A DNA stretch of 64,000 nucleotides from Linum tenue (Eukaryota; Streptophyta; Magnoliopsida; Malpighiales; Linaceae), in contig CAMGYJ010000011.1 of assembly GCA_946122785.1 (NCBI GenBank), positions 38,342,513 through 38,406,512 on the forward strand, given 5' to 3'. Position 1 is the stretch's first letter, and every line of letters starts with the position of its first letter. The notes under the pieces were generated by a model that saw only the letters and a list, made by a program, of their open reading frames with translations, ran no database searches and was not told the origin of the DNA. A program made the translations under genes and the position numbers. Below are positions 1 through 11,166 of this stretch, piece by piece.

Positions 1-61
1 TCAGAGTTATTAGTAGATTTACAGTTTTCCGTTCATCAAGAGTCTGCGTGAAGAACAAACT

Positions 62-262
62 TTGAAGTCATTGTTGCCTCTTCAGCTTCATCGATCGTAT
101 CATCCAAACAAACGGTTTGTTAGCAATTTGGTTGCTGACGTCAACTGCGACGAATGGACTGGTGATATCATTGATTGCCACCTATCCAATAAAAAACTCC
201 GCTTTGTAGATGGAACTTTTCATATTCCAATGACTGTGGTCGAGCGTGAAGATTGGGAGTGA
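62..262 (+). pseudogene. Copia-type gag N-terminal fragment
   Basis: A 66-codon open stretch ends in a stop and has no continuation. It reads like the N-terminal part of a Ty1/copia gag: a serine/histidine stretch, then W-T-G-D with spaced hydrophobics, then the typical K-K-L-R-F-V-D-G-T segment (near residues 43-52) followed by a proline and a terminal D-W-E. It belongs to a different copia lineage from the element that starts 60 bp downstream, so two copia remnants are joined here. Lineage is not resolved. Confidence 0.45.
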
Positions 263-321
263 TCCGATTTGCCTTGAATCGAACTATCAGCTGCTACGAC
301 TCGAAATCACAGGGGTCTCGT

Positions 322-556
322 TGTTAGTTGGATTAGGGTTAGACCTAGGAGAAGTACTGTAAATACTTCTCATACTCCTCTATAATCTGTATCTGCTTGA
401 AGTTTAGTGAAACTCGGTCTCTCCTGCCCGTGGACTAGCTAACACACATTGTGTTAGTGAACCACGTAAATCGTGTGTCGTGTGTGTGTTTGTGCTTTCG
501 TTTTCTTGCATTGTCGAATCCTCCTATTTCTCGATCTGTAGAAAGTAGTCATGACA
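322..556 (+). repeat. LTR of a Tork-like copia element (235 bp)
   Basis: The segment starts TGTTAGTTGG, ends GACA, and is followed after two bases by a primer-binding site. It contains a TATA-like CTGTAAATACTT and the phrase CACATTGTGTTAGTGAACCA. The same LTR recurs in plus orientation at about 40261-40479 and 50742-50960, which supports it as a repeat unit. No matching 3' LTR follows its coding remnant, so the element is incomplete. Confidence 0.7.
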
Positions 557-558
557 AG

Positions 559-570
559 TGGTATCAGAGC
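559..570 (+). other. Primer-binding site, initiator Met-tRNA
   Basis: TGGTATCAGAGC lies two bases after the LTR end and is the standard complement of the 3' end of plant initiator methionine tRNA used by copia elements. It fixes the orientation of the element as plus. Confidence 0.85.
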
Positions 571-608
571 ACCGGTTGGAAATCAAGCTAGGGTTTTGAT
601 TATGAAGA

Positions 609-2165
609 ATGACGTCGATAAAAATGAAGATCGAGAAGTTCACGGAGAAGAACAGTTTCGGTATATGGCAGATCAAGATGCAGACTTTATTGTCTGATGA
701 CGTCATCACAGAAATTGTTGTTGAGAAAACTATCACGGGCTTGTGGTTGAAGCTGGAGAGTCTGTATATGGCGAAGTCTTTAACCAACAAGCTGCATCTC
801 AAGCAAAACGGTTGTTCAACTTGAGGATGCAAGAAGGTATGCCTTTGAGGGAACATCTGGAACAACTTAATTATATTTTGTTAGATTTGCGCAATATAGA
901 TATTAAGGTTCATGACGAAGATGCTGCCCTATCTTGCTTGTTTCTTTGCCGAGTTCATATGAGAATTTCGTGGATTCTTTTATTGTTGTTAAAGATAGCT
1001 TGTCGTTGGAAGTTGTCTAATCTGCCCTTAATTCGAGAGTGATCAGGCATAATGCACCACAAGTGGTGAAACATCGGGGTTGGCTATTACAGGTGGAAAG
1101 GGAAAGAAGAAATTTGGTAAGGGAATTCGAATAGAAACTCCAATTCTAAGGGTCTCAGTCCACAACTGATGCCTGTCATGCACATCTGTAAGGAAGTGGG
1201 ACATTTGAAGTAAAATTGTCCCAGAAAGAGAGGGCATTAGAAGAACCAAGGTTTTGTTGCCGTGGCAGAAGTCGACAACAATTCTGAAGACGATCTCGCC
1301 TTGGCTGTAGATGAGAAGGCACATCGTAACGATGTGTGGTTTCTGGATACTACAACCTCATATCATATGTCACCGAATAAGGATTGTTTATCAACCTATG
1401 AGTAGATAGATGGTGATAACGTGGTTATGGCTAATAGGGTTGTCTGCAAGGTGGTTGGAATCGGATCCATCAAAATTCGGACATATGATGGTTCATTCTG
1501 TACTATGAACGAAGTCAAGCATGTTCCACAAATGATGAAGAATCTGATCTCCTTGATTCTCCTCGAAAACAAGGGTCTCGGTTTCAAAGGAAGAGGTGGA
1601 GTTGTGTATGTTTACAAAGGTTTGAGGAAGGTGCTGAAAGGCGTGAAGCGTGGGACCTTGTATGCATTACAAGGGTCTACGTTACGTTATCGGGTTCTGC
1701 TGCTATTGCATTGTCTCAGGTTCAGCGAGAAGATATGAACACTCTCTGGCACATAACATTGGGTCATATGAGTGATGAGGGATTCAAGTTTTGTCGAAAA
1801 GGGATCTTCTTTACAGGCACAAGGTACAGAGTTTGGAATTCTGCGAGCATTGTGTGTTTGGGAAGCTGCATTGCAGTAAGTTTTCTAAGAAGGGTATCCA
1901 CAAGGGTATCCACCTGAAGAAGGGGATACTAGATTACCTCCACTCCGACTATTGAGGTCTTTCCCGAGTTGAATCCATTGGAGGCAACATGTCTTGTCTG
2001 TCTATTATCGATGATTACTCAAGATTTACTTGGATTTTCATGATGAAGCAGAAAAGTGAAACCTTCACGAAGTTCAAGCATTGGAAAACTTTGGTGGAGA
2101 ATCAAACTGGGAAGAAGATCAAGAGACTTCTAAAGAACAATGGTCTGGAAAGGAATCCAGCAAGG
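609..2165 (+). pseudogene. Ty1/copia gag-pol remnant (Tork-like)
   Basis: Degraded polyprotein spread over all three plus frames. In order: gag N-terminus (609-760) with W-Q-I-K-M; gag core with W-L-K-L-E-S-L-Y-M and K-S-L-T-N-K-L, continuing in another frame at 743-1000; a zinc-knuckle region near 1165-1215 with a frameshift and stop; GAG-pre-integrase at 1338-1700 (D-G-S-F-C-T-M, H-V-P-Q-M-M-K-N-L); L-W-H-I-T-L-G-H-M at 1743; and the integrase core start (I-I-D-D-Y-S-R-F-T-W) near 2000. At least five frameshifts or stops are visible, and part of gag before W-L-K-L-E is missing. RT and RNase H are absent because the sequence switches to a gypsy element near 2165. Confidence 0.8.
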
Positions 2166-2535
2166 AAAGTTCATTGACGATATGATGATTGAGCAAAAGA
2201 TTGGTGATGTTGTTTACAAAGTGAAGCTTCCTCTTGGTCCAACCATCCATCCAGTCTTCTATGTTTCCCTCCTGAAATGTGCTCAGGGTAGTTAGATCAT
2301 ATCCCAGCCTACTCTACATGAGTTTGATAAAGCTGGAAGCTCGAAGGTGTAACCATTTGTCGTTTTAGTTCGGCGATTTGTGTCTTGAGGGAAACTAGCC
2401 TCCACCCAAATAAAGGTCCACTTGACTCATAAACAAAAAGATGCCACTTGTGAGTTTATGGACACATTCAAGTTGCAACTTCCTACTTTCTAGTCTTCAG
2501 GACAAGTCTACTTTGAAGAGGTGGAGATTGTAATA
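2166..2535 (+). pseudogene. Gypsy chromovirus integrase C-terminus and chromodomain remnant
   Basis: Directly after the copia integrase piece the reading changes to I-G-D-V-V-Y-K-V-K-L-P and I-H-P-V-F-Y-V-S-L-L-K, the C-terminal integrase signature of Ty3/gypsy chromoviruses. It is followed by a degraded stretch resembling V-L-V-x-W and the chromodomain tail F-K-L-Q-L-P-T-F...G-Q-V-Y-F-E. A purine-rich tract ending GAGGTGGAGAT (2516-2527) could be the polypurine tract. Several stops break it. The copia-to-gypsy switch near 2165 is a deletion or recombination junction. Confidence 0.65.
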
Positions 2536-2870
2536 TTTTGGACCTAACTGTAAAGACTTAGAAGTTTGAAAGTAGAGGAATTAAAGAAAAGGATTCAAAT
2601 GTCATATGCCAAGCAATGGGCATAAATATCATGCTTGTTACTTTGAAACCGCTATCAACGAAAGAAAACAGATTTTCCTCGATTTTCTTTCCCTTCTTTC
2701 TCTATTCTATTATGTTACGTCTACGAGCTTCCTTCTTCTACAACTCCATTGTCGTTAGTATCTCAATTCATCAAGATCTCATGTTTTCCCGCAAGAAAAC
2801 TTGTGTTGAATGGAATTGATTGCAACTTTGACTTCTAAACAAACGATTAACCAAAAACGGTCCACACATT
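2528..2870 (+). repeat. Possible 3' LTR of the chromovirus remnant
   Basis: Non-coding sequence starts TGTAATATTTTGG right after the purine tract and could run to about 2868. No second copy is in the window, so the right edge and the LTR identity are inferred only from position. Confidence 0.3.
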
Positions 2871-3351
2871 TTCGAAAAAAGTTTAAACAAGGGTGTTCGA
2901 TGTTTTTGATTATCTAAGATACAAAGCTAAATTAAATGAACTCTACTCATATGGAGGTTCAGTGAGAACTCCAAAACTACAACTATGGCTATGATTATAT
3001 TTGCATAGGAAAAGGTAAAGATAAAGAAGACATTGGGTTGTCTGATGTGATTTTTGCGAATCCTCTCTCTGTCATCTTCACCACCTATTTATAGCCACAA
3101 GAAGTAACTACTTTCAAAAACTGCTCTGCTGATGTGGACTGACGGTTACTCTTTTTCAACTACTCCACTGATGCACTGATGACGGTAGTGCCCTCCTCTT
3201 GAGACTTCGCGCCGTACTCTTGGTATCTTCTTCGTAGTTTTGCTTGTCTGTAGAAAAAAATGGCTAAAGCATGAAGGGTGATCATTTCCACTTGACTCTT
3301 TCCTTGTCAACCAAGGGGATAATATCAATCTCCCATCTTCACCATATCAAG
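2871..3351. other. No recognisable feature
   Basis: AT-rich non-coding sequence. A TATTTATAG box at about 3086 is the only promoter-like string. No protein similarity is recognisable on either strand. Confidence 0.5.
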
Positions 3352-4165
3352 GGGTGTCCCCTATTCACCCCCAGGGGGTATTGTGAGCCACCACCCACCT
3401 CATGGGAGTGGTATGTTGATGCCTCCTGACCACCTCACGTGGGTGGTATGTTGATGGCTCTCCCTAACCACTTAATGGGAGGTCCTCAAACACACTATCA
3501 CTCTCTATACTTAACCAAATCTTTACCCCTTCTCTTCACAGTAGCGGTAATATGCTGATTACCCCCATGGTATTGCACCGGGGTATGTTGATGACCTGAC
3601 CCCTCTAACCACCTCATGGGGGTGTACGTTGATGACCCCCTGACTACACCAAGAGGGCATATGTCGATCGCTCCCTGACCACACCATGGGGGTGATATAT
3701 TGATGACCCCCCGACCACCTCATTGGGGGGGGGGGTGCTCCAACACACAATCCTTCCCATACTTAGCCATATTTCATCTCATGGTATTGCACAGATGGTA
3801 TATTGATAACTCCCCTGACCACACTATGATGGTATATGTTGATCACCCCCCTGACCAAACCATGGGGGTATGCCGATGATCACACCCCATGATCATACCA
3901 TCGAGGTATTCCACGCCTTCACACTCTAGGTGTGATATATTGATGACTCTCCTTGACCACATCATGGAGGTGGTATGTTGATGACACCCGAACCACTCTA
4001 TGGGGGATGGTATGTTGATGACCCCTTGATATACCATGAACGGTACTCCAACACTTAGCCAAATTTTGGAAGAGATGGGTTAGAGTGGCGCATACATGAC
4101 AACATGGGGGCCATGGGCTCAAAAACCCAATCCAAGTGGCGCATACATGATATACCATGAGGGGT
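3352..4165. repeat. Degenerate minisatellite with higher-order structure
   Basis: About 800 bp is built from diverged units of roughly 35-50 bp around the phrase GGTATGTTGATGACCCCC followed by TGACCACACCATGGGGGT. A longer phrase (GGTxCTCCAACACA with C-TTAGCC) recurs near 3481, 3732 and 4033, giving a higher-order period of about 250-300 bp. Short ORFs inside are by-products of the repeats. Confidence 0.75.
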
Positions 4166-4576
4166 GCTCCCCTTGCTTTTAATTACTATAATTAAGTTGG
4201 CCTTATAAAGTCATGTAATCTCTTGTATTTAACCGAAGCGGTACAAGGCTAATTTTTAGGGTAAACACCTCAAATCCATCAAATTGGGACGTGACATCAT
4301 CCCTATCCGAGATATGCTCGGGGAGGTCATTCCCCAACACTTAATTTTTGTAAGATACCTTGGGTTGCTCAATTGCGTAATAAGTCGGATTGTCCGCTTG
4401 TACGTCTGCTGGCAGCGACTTGCTTGCTATAATTTCTTCCTTTGAAGTCTTTTACGTGCTTACCATCTCTATGTCTTCTTCACGTGCTCTGGCAAAAACA
4501 ACCGCCACTTTAATTTCTCCTTGTCCAGAAAACTCTTCAATCGCAATTGACTTGATTTTTTTACTAAGCTATAGTA
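4166..4576. other. No recognisable feature
   Basis: Non-coding sequence between the minisatellite and a small inverted-repeat element. The short ORFs here do not resemble a known family. Confidence 0.4.
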
Positions 4577-4772
4577 TGTAGTCAAAATCGCGTTTTAAAG
4601 CTTAAAAACTTACGCTTTTACGTTTCTAGGTCACCAAAACAATTTTACGCAAAATCATAGTTTTTATAGCTAATGTAGTTAAAAATACGTTTTAAAACTT
4701 AATAATTTACGATCTTACACTTCTAGATTACCAAAATGCTTTTACATAAAAACACGCTTTGACTACATTGCC
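4577..4772. mobile_element. Small MITE-like element with internal duplication
   Basis: The ends are inverted copies: GTAGTCAAAATCGCGTTTT at the left, and a right end whose reverse complement begins GTAGTCAAAGCGTGTTTTT. Inside, two diverged direct copies of about 98 bp start at 4577 and 4675 and share TTTTAAA-CTTAA, TTACG-TTTTA and CTAG-TxACCAAAA. A target-site duplication is not clear. Confidence 0.5.
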
Positions 4773-5146
4773 GGCGTGGACAACGATGAATCATTTGGTG
4801 GCTTGAGGCTATGATCGGTCGCCTCCTCTGGAGGTTTGCTTCCAAAAGTCATTGATAAAAGCTGGAAAGAGGGTACAACTTACTCTCTCTAACTTCCAAT
4901 TTTCACTCGTGCTCTTTCGTCTATCTACAAAAAGCATTTTGGTCTGGAGTTCACCAATGACGAGGAGCGCTCCTCCCCCTTTAAATGTCATCAAGATATA
5001 CCTCGAATGCTAGATCCTCCGTCCAGTGCAAATTTGTCAGCAAGCGGTAAGTAGAGCTCAGTAATCTCTAATCCAAATTTTCATTGGCGTTTCATTTTTC
5101 AACACCAAAATGAAGCCAGCTACGGCGGTTAACCACCTGTGCTGCC
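4773..5146. other. No recognisable gene
   Basis: Non-coding sequence. A minus-strand open stretch of 61 codons at 4809-4994 has no recognisable motif and is probably chance. Confidence 0.4.
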
Positions 5147-6219
5147 TAGGGGTGTAAGCCTAGATCTAAGGATACTAATCACTCATTACCGATTTTAGGT
5201 AACCAACTAGCCAATAAATGATATACCTGATATTACAAAACAACAGTCAAATACTGTACCGGTTACCCGACTAACCAGATAGCTAGTTACCTGTCATCAA
5301 CCGCCTAACCGAAAAACCGCCAAGGAAGTTTTGTCACACATGAGCAGGGTTCCCACTGTGCATCCTCCATCCACCAATTCTTCTACGTGATCAAATCAAG
5401 GAGACGAATTCTTTATGATCCTAGTTTTTCCTGCCAAATCCTCTTCGATGAAGCCAGCGGTAATAATCACCACCACTGCCACGAGATCCTCTACCACAAC
5501 CCGAGAATCGTAGGCTGCTGCAAAGGAATCTTCTGCATCTACGACCAATCCTCTCTAACTTTATTGGTTGTTGCTGTTGTATTAGTTTTTGCTAGTGGGA
5601 GGCTGACCAGAGATTCATTGTCGCCGACTCATCAGGGAATCTCCAGCATCAACTTCTTCATCACCACCACCCCCACTTGATAGAAGCCACACCTTTCAAC
5701 GATGCGATTGCAACAAAATCAGGCGGAGATTGGTCATGCAGATCGAGTTGGTGTTGGTGTGTTGTTGTTCCTCTTATACTGGCATATTTGGAATCAATTA
5801 GGGAGAGTGAGCGGCGCCAATATGGAGATTCATTGACTGGTAGAGATTATTTCTGTCGAGGGGGGAGATTCGATTGGAGAGAAGAGAAGAATTCTGTTAG
5901 AGGGAAAATATGGGGTTTCGACTAGAGATTATTTTTGTAAAGGGGGAAAGATTGGCCGGCGGATATGATTTTTTCAATGAGGAAGATTTGGCGTGGATTG
6001 CAGAGAAGTGAAAGGCAGTGGTGACAATGGTGCGAAGGGAGAATAGATGAAGAGTAGGGAAGGGTTTTCGGTTATCCGGTATACCGGCAAACCGCTAGTT
6101 ATTAACCGGGTTGAATTTGGTATATCGAGTATGCTATTTTGACTACTGCATATCGGTACCGACCGTTACCTGTTATACCATTAACCGGCAAACCGATTAC
6201 CACCTTCTACCTAGCCCTA
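5147..6219. mobile_element. Non-autonomous hAT-like element
   Basis: Left end TAGGGGTGTAAG and right end CTAGCCCTA are imperfect inverted repeats of the TAGGG type. Both subterminal regions (5190-5325 and 6065-6205) are crowded with ACCGGT/AACCGG/TTAACCG motifs in both orientations, as in hAT transposase-binding regions. The interior has no transposase and only short ORFs. No clear 8-bp target duplication is found, so the exact ends are uncertain. Confidence 0.5.
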
Positions 6220-7195
6220 GATATCCACACATCCAGTTTGGTTCAACCCGGCCCTGAAGTTCGTGCTAGGTCACTTTATCTATAGGGCCAGTTTAGATTC
6301 ATGTAATTTTTTTTTCTTGTAAGGGTAGGCTAGACTCTAGAGTCACTTTTGTCCCTATGACCCATAGCAACAATTAGTGATTTGAATTCCTCATACCGAA
6401 AGATCGAATCTGTTTGTAAAGTCTAAAAAAATATAAAGGAACTAAAACATAATTTTGCCTTCAGATTTTTTGGATCAATTAGTAAAATAATCCAATTTAG
6501 GTACTAAATTGTACAAAAATTTTAATTTACATATTAAAATATAATTTTCCAAATATCAATTTGTTGATTTGGACTGACTCGTAGGTTTGGCCCAAGCCAA
6601 GTGGGTCACACAGGACAAAGAGGAAATAAGGCCACATTCATTCAAGTATATGGTTTTATGTGTTGTTTCGATGGTTGAAGTAAGAAAAGTTCTCTAGTAA
6701 AACTAAGGCAAAATACATCTGTATATCCAAAACTTTCACGCTTGTGACAATAATAGCCACTTTTTGAGAAACACAGACGAGGACGGTTAGATATCACGAC
6801 TAAGGAAGTCTAGATCTCGCGACCAACGAGGTCTACCAAACTCGGTGCGACAATGCCCATTCTCGACCATCGTGGTCTGATTTCGCGGCTAAAGCCTACT
6901 AGATCTCGCGACCAGCATGGTCTACCAGACAGGCGATGAATGTGGTCTAGATCTTGTGACCAACGTGGTTAAGTAGACTCGGGACGGAAGTGGTCCAGCA
7001 GACTTAGCTTCCTCCCGATGAACACACTGCCCTCTCAAAGACTTACCCATTTGTGCTTAAAAATCTAATAGCATAAGGCCCAGTTTAAATAACATTAATT
7101 GGTATAAATTATCCGACCTTATAAAGACAATAGATTCCTTGTAAATAATCAATGTGGTACAACATTATTTTTAAATTTAAATAAGTAAATATATA
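6220..7195. other. Gene-free stretch with a short minisatellite
   Basis: No coding similarity is seen. About 6795-7000 holds three to four diverged units around TCTAGATCTCGCGACCAACG followed by GGTCTACCA-AC. The rest is AT-rich and featureless. Confidence 0.5.
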
Positions 7196-7199
7196 TTAG

Positions 7200-8013
7200 C
7201 TTTAGCTTCATACTCCATTTCATCTTCAGAATCAGAAACTACGTCCTTGGATGAGTTCCAATCTTCATCACTCTCAGCAGCTTCACCTTCCTATAAGATA
7301 GTCATTCAAACACAACTTCATGCAAATCCGGAAGAGATCACAGAGCGGAATAAAGGAAGTTCATGTATCCTATTTCTTTACCTCTTCGTCATTATCAATT
7401 TCAGCTATGCACTTGAATGAATTCCAATGCACGTCATACTCATATTCGCAAATGAAAATATCATCTTCTTCATTTTCCTTTGCATACTCTTTGGGAGTGA
7501 TGACCGAGCAATGCCTCGCCACTGACTCCATCTGCATCCAAAGATCCAACAAGGGCAGAGTTTTTAAACTTCCCCTTTACACCTCAGCAACTAACTCTCA
7601 ATTACATATTCTTGTTCAAAACTTAACAACATTTTATAGAATCTAAAGCTAAACATAATCTTTAGGAATAACTAGAATTAAACTTTACCTCAATATTAGC
7701 AAAGTATTTTTTTCTAATAAAGCTCTCTTCTCAAGTTATGAGTTTGCCTTCCCGTTCTAGAACTGGATTTTGGGAGGTTTAGTCAATTCATTTCTCTTCG
7801 AGCTCCTCTCCTTCCTCACCAATTGCTGAACTGGATTCTCGGGGCTGGAATCGAACTTGAGGGATAGACGACAGGAGGATCGGCGGAGTGGGTCGACGGT
7901 TGGCGGAGTCTGTGGGATGAGGAAGCTTGATGTCAGAGGGAGAGGAGACGTTGTTTTGAGGACTTGAAGGTTTTTTCCGAGGACTTTCTATTGGGTGTTC
8001 GAGTTTCCGCCAT
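7200..8013 (-). pseudogene. ORC1: ORC1 (origin recognition complex subunit 1) pseudogene, internally deleted
   Basis: Read on the minus strand. ATG at 8013 opens an N-terminus rich in T, P and S (M-A-E-T-R-T-P-N-R-K) that, after a frameshift, reads T-P-P-T-V-D-P-L-R-R-S, like plant ORC1 N-termini. Near 7755 it joins G-R-Q-T-H-N-L-R-R-E-L-Y, which normally lies in the BAH domain; the PHD finger and most of the BAH domain are missing. Further exons follow: donor GAG/GTAAAG at 7689/7688; exon 7531-7382 with E-S-V-A-R-H-C and C-E-Y-E-Y-D-V-H-W-N-S-F-K; donor GAG/GTAAAG; acceptor TTATAG at 7291; and an acidic exon with S-D-E-D-W-N. The AAA+ ATPase half is absent. An in-frame stop follows R-E-L-Y. 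The original introns remain, so it arose by DNA-level duplication or capture, not from mRNA. Confidence 0.8.
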
Positions 8014-8160
8014 TCAAGCACTGGCGGTGTTTGAGTTATGGTTTAGTTGGGAAGATTTTGTTTTAGGGATTTTTTTGCAAAAATGGGAGAGGAAAGGAAA
8101 CTAGAAGAAAAGTTGGGGTAGTATGAGGTTTTTGGATTTTTGCGGAGGAAGGAACGGAAA

Positions 8161-8170
8161 TGGCGGGAAA
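8161..8170 (-). promoter_or_regulatory. E2F-type site in the ORC1 pseudogene promoter
   Basis: On the minus strand this reads TTTCCCGCCA, matching the E2F consensus TTTCCCGC, about 150 bp upstream of the pseudogene ATG. Plant ORC1 genes are known E2F targets, so the promoter appears to have come along with the gene fragment. Confidence 0.55.
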
Positions 8171-8313
8171 CATTTCCCTCACTTTTTGCAGTGATCGCAT
8201 CGTCTAATTGGTTCGGCCCAAATCATTACCTCCACCAATGGGCTTATCTTATTTAGCGCAACTTGGGCCACATCTTACACATTTTTTTTATAACCTAGAA
8301 ACATCCACACGCA

Positions 8314-9150
8314 TTGCTGGGGCGTTCAAAATTGGAGACTTTTCGTTTCGTCGAGGAAAAAATCAGTGCTGTGCTCCAAGGGTGGAAAAATCGATCTCTT
8401 TCCGCTGCAGCCAAGGAGGTACTTTTGAAATCAGTGGCAGCGGCACTTCCAATCTACATCATGTCTTGTTTTCGGCTGCCTAGAGATTTGATCAACAGGC
8501 TGAATGCTATGATGGCAAGATTTTGGTGGGGCGCTATTCAGGGTTAACGTCTTATTCATTGGCGAGCTTGGAAGGCCTTATGCACATCTAAACAGGAAGG
8601 TGGTTTGGGTTTCCGCGAGTTTGGTTGTTTCAATCAGGCTCTTCTTGCCAAGGTTGCATGGCGTGTGCTGAAGGATCCAATGAGTTTATTGGCAAGGGTT
8701 TATAGGGGACGATACTTTAGGGATTCGGGTGATTTCCTGGGGCGGGTTTGGGGAGTAATCCCTCTTGGGGGTGGCGGAGTGTCATCTTTGGTCGGGAATT
8801 ATTGTGTGAGGGTATCAGGTGGCAAGTAAGCGATGGGGTCTCAATCCGTGCTTTCCAGGATCCTTGGGTGCCAGGTGACCCTCCGATCATTCCCAAATCA
8901 GCTCCAGGTAACTCTAATCCTGCTCTTCGTGTTTCAAGTCTGATAGATCCTGGTAATAGAACTTGAAATTCTGCGGCTATCCATCATTTTATTGGTTCGA
9001 ATTTGGCTGCCCTTATCTAAGGGATTCCGCTGTCGCAGCATCTTTTGAAAGATTCAATTATTTGGCAGTATGAATCCAGTGGGGTTTTCTCTGTTAAATC
9101 TGCTTTTCATCTTGCCTTTCGGCTTTGTCGTCCCATTGCGTCCAAATCTA
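8314..9150 (+). pseudogene. LINE (L1-type) ORF2 C-terminal remnant
   Basis: The frame starting at 8314 reads W-K-N-R-S-L-S-A-A-A-K-E-V-L-L-K-S-V and I-P-x-Y-x-M-S-C-F-R-L-P, then F-W-W-G, H-W-R-A-W, G-G-L-G-F-R-E-F-G-C-F-N-Q-A-L-L-A-K. This is the region after the reverse transcriptase in plant LINEs, followed by the zf-RVT region (S-I-I-W-Q-Y-E-S-S-G-V-F-S-V-K-S-A-F). Stops at 8545 and later, plus frameshifts, disable it. It ends abruptly near 9150 at a junction with Athila pol, at the shared string ATAAATGAGGATGT. Confidence 0.8.
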
Positions 9151-9154
9151 ATAA

Positions 9155-9724
9155 ATGAGGATGTGGATGTGCGACAGGCTGTTCAAACCGATCTCATCCT
9201 CCACCCGCATCACTGCCTCCTTGGAGGAACCACCAGAGCTGGAGCTTATGCCCCTCCCTCCTCATTTGGAGAATGCATTTCTCCGAGAGGGGAATAAGCT
9301 ACCAGTCATCATCAGCTCGACCCTCACACCCGAGCAGAAGAACAGACTGGTGGCCTTGCTGAAGCAGTATGAGCGAGCTTTAGAGTGGAAGATCGCAGAC
9401 ATCCGGGGGATCAGCCCCTCCTTCTGCTCCTACCGGATACTGCTGGAGGATGAGATGTGGTTAGTGAGACAGCCGCAGAGAAGATTGACACCGAACCTGG
9501 AGGCTGTGGTTTGGGCAGAGATCATGAAGCTGATGGACGCAGGGATCATCTTCGCCATTTACGACAGCGAGTGGGTCAGTCCCACCCAGGTGGTACCCAA
9601 AAAGGGTGGGATGACCGTGGTGCCTAACGAGAAGAATGAGCTCATCCCGATGCACACGCTGACTGGGTACCGTGTTTGCATCGATTATCGGCGTCTCAAC
9701 AACGCCACTCGAAAGGACCACTTC
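9155..9724 (+). pseudogene. Athila element A: pol, start of reverse transcriptase
   Basis: The reading matches the pol of element B (28370-28900): S-L-E-E-P-P-E-L-E-L, then the RT N-terminus with I-R-G-I-S-P-S-F-C, V-R-Q-P-Q-R-R-L, K-L-M-D-A-G-I-I-F-A-I, W-V-S-P-T-Q-V-V-P-K-K-G-G and C-I-D-Y-R-R-L-N. Gag, protease and the 5' LTR are missing because the left side is fused to the LINE. At 9724 the frame is cut by insertion of a non-autonomous LTR element and resumes at 15348. Confidence 0.9.
9720..9724 (+). other. Target-site duplication ACTTC (left copy)
   Basis: ACTTC precedes the LTR at 9725 and recurs at 15343-15347 just after the second LTR. With one copy removed the host pol frame is continuous, which confirms the insertion boundaries. 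Confidence 0.9.
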
Positions 9725-11166
9725 TGACTCGCTATGACACAACTCCTAACAATGGCCAAGTGTAACCAATGAAAGGGACCGCAGTATAGTGGCTCAAGTA
9801 ATAAATATCGAATCCACGGGTCTCTAGAGTTACTATTACTCAGCTTCAGTTCATTATCTAGCAAACCAGATTAAGATAGAAAAACTAAAACTACTCTAAC
9901 AAACTACAGTTAAAGTTAATCTAATTACAGGTTGGGAACTCACTTAGGTATGATTCCCCCTAGCCAGTAGCCAGATTAACGATTGATGATTTCTAACTTG
10001 TTTCACTTTCATTCACAATGCGGAGAATCCTTGACTAGACCTTGAGTCTCGACTAAAGGAACAAGGCCCTCTTGCGTCAATTGCCTAGAGGGACGTATCC
10101 TTCTCTAGAACAACCGATCAAGGCGTTCTGAACTAGATTCCCTCTATCGAATGAGGTTCTCAATCGATACAAAGCATTGAGTCAACCCTCGACTAAAGTA
10201 ATCGATCCACTACTATCAATCTATGGTGCTCTATTGACCTAATTAGGTATTCGCTCTCATAGGATCAAAGTAGAATCAATAATCTCGACTAAAGCATAAT
10301 TGAATCATGAAAACATGCATAGATTGAATATGAACTCAAGATTCTCAAGTAAGAGTACTCATACAATCATCCAATCAAACAAACATAGCTAGGGTTCCTC
10401 AAAACCTAAGTGAAGGGAAGTTACTCCATAGAGAAGAGAGAGACTGCAGAAATCTGATCTAGATCTTCAATCTCCAACTTCAAGCTTGATTCCCGAGCTC
10501 CAATGGCGAAGAAATCCTCCAAAATAGCTCCAAGAATGTTCCCAAGTCGCTCTCTCTCTCTAGGGTTCGTCCCTTGGGTGTTTGGGAACCAAAACCCAGC
10601 TCCCCCTTTCCTTTGGCTCGAATCTGCCTCAAAAACCCGATTCTGGGTGAATTACGGGCTGAATTACGGTCGTAATTCTTCCATGCCCGTATTTTGCCCA
10701 ACACCCGCATTTTGGTTAAGTTTCAGCGCACCCAAAGCTCCTCTCGGCAGTGAAAATATGGGCATGGGAGGCCAAATTACGGTCGTAATTCTCCTGCTCG
10801 TAATTCTTCCTCCGCTCCTGTTCAAAGCTTCGTTTCTCCCTCGTCCGGACTCCAAATCTGTCGCCGTTTGAACCCAGACGCTCGTAGTCTCGTCCTCTTT
10901 CTTTTCATAACAAACTTCCATTATAATTTGTCCATAATATGAAGTAGAAATCCATTATTCCTCAGGTCATGCTCGTGTTTCTTCTCCCGAATTGCCAAAT
11001 GATCTCCGATTGACTTGAAACTTGCGCCTACGCTTCACTTTATGTGCTAGGGCCTGAAATGTGACAAAGGAACACAACCTAGCGTAAAATAGACCAAAGA
11101 AGTGATAATGCAAGCTTAAATGATCAAGAAACAAAGGGGAAAACATGTGCAAATATCGAGTCATCA
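9725..11166 (-). repeat. 3' LTR of the nested element
   Basis: Starts TGACTCGC and ends GAGTCATCA in plus coordinates (TGATGACTC...GCGAGTCA on its own strand). U3 contains two palindromes AATTACGGTCGTAATT at 10662-10677 and 10775-10790 with ATTACGG half-sites around them. A purine tract (AAAAGTGGGGTGATT on the minus strand) lies just right of it. The R-U5 part carries CTCTCTATGGAGTAA, as in the other Athila LTRs here. Confidence 0.9.

Noticed and set aside
8208..8483. A separate gene starting at 8208
   Set aside because: It runs into LINE sequence in a wrong frame; the true LINE reading is in the frame from 8314.
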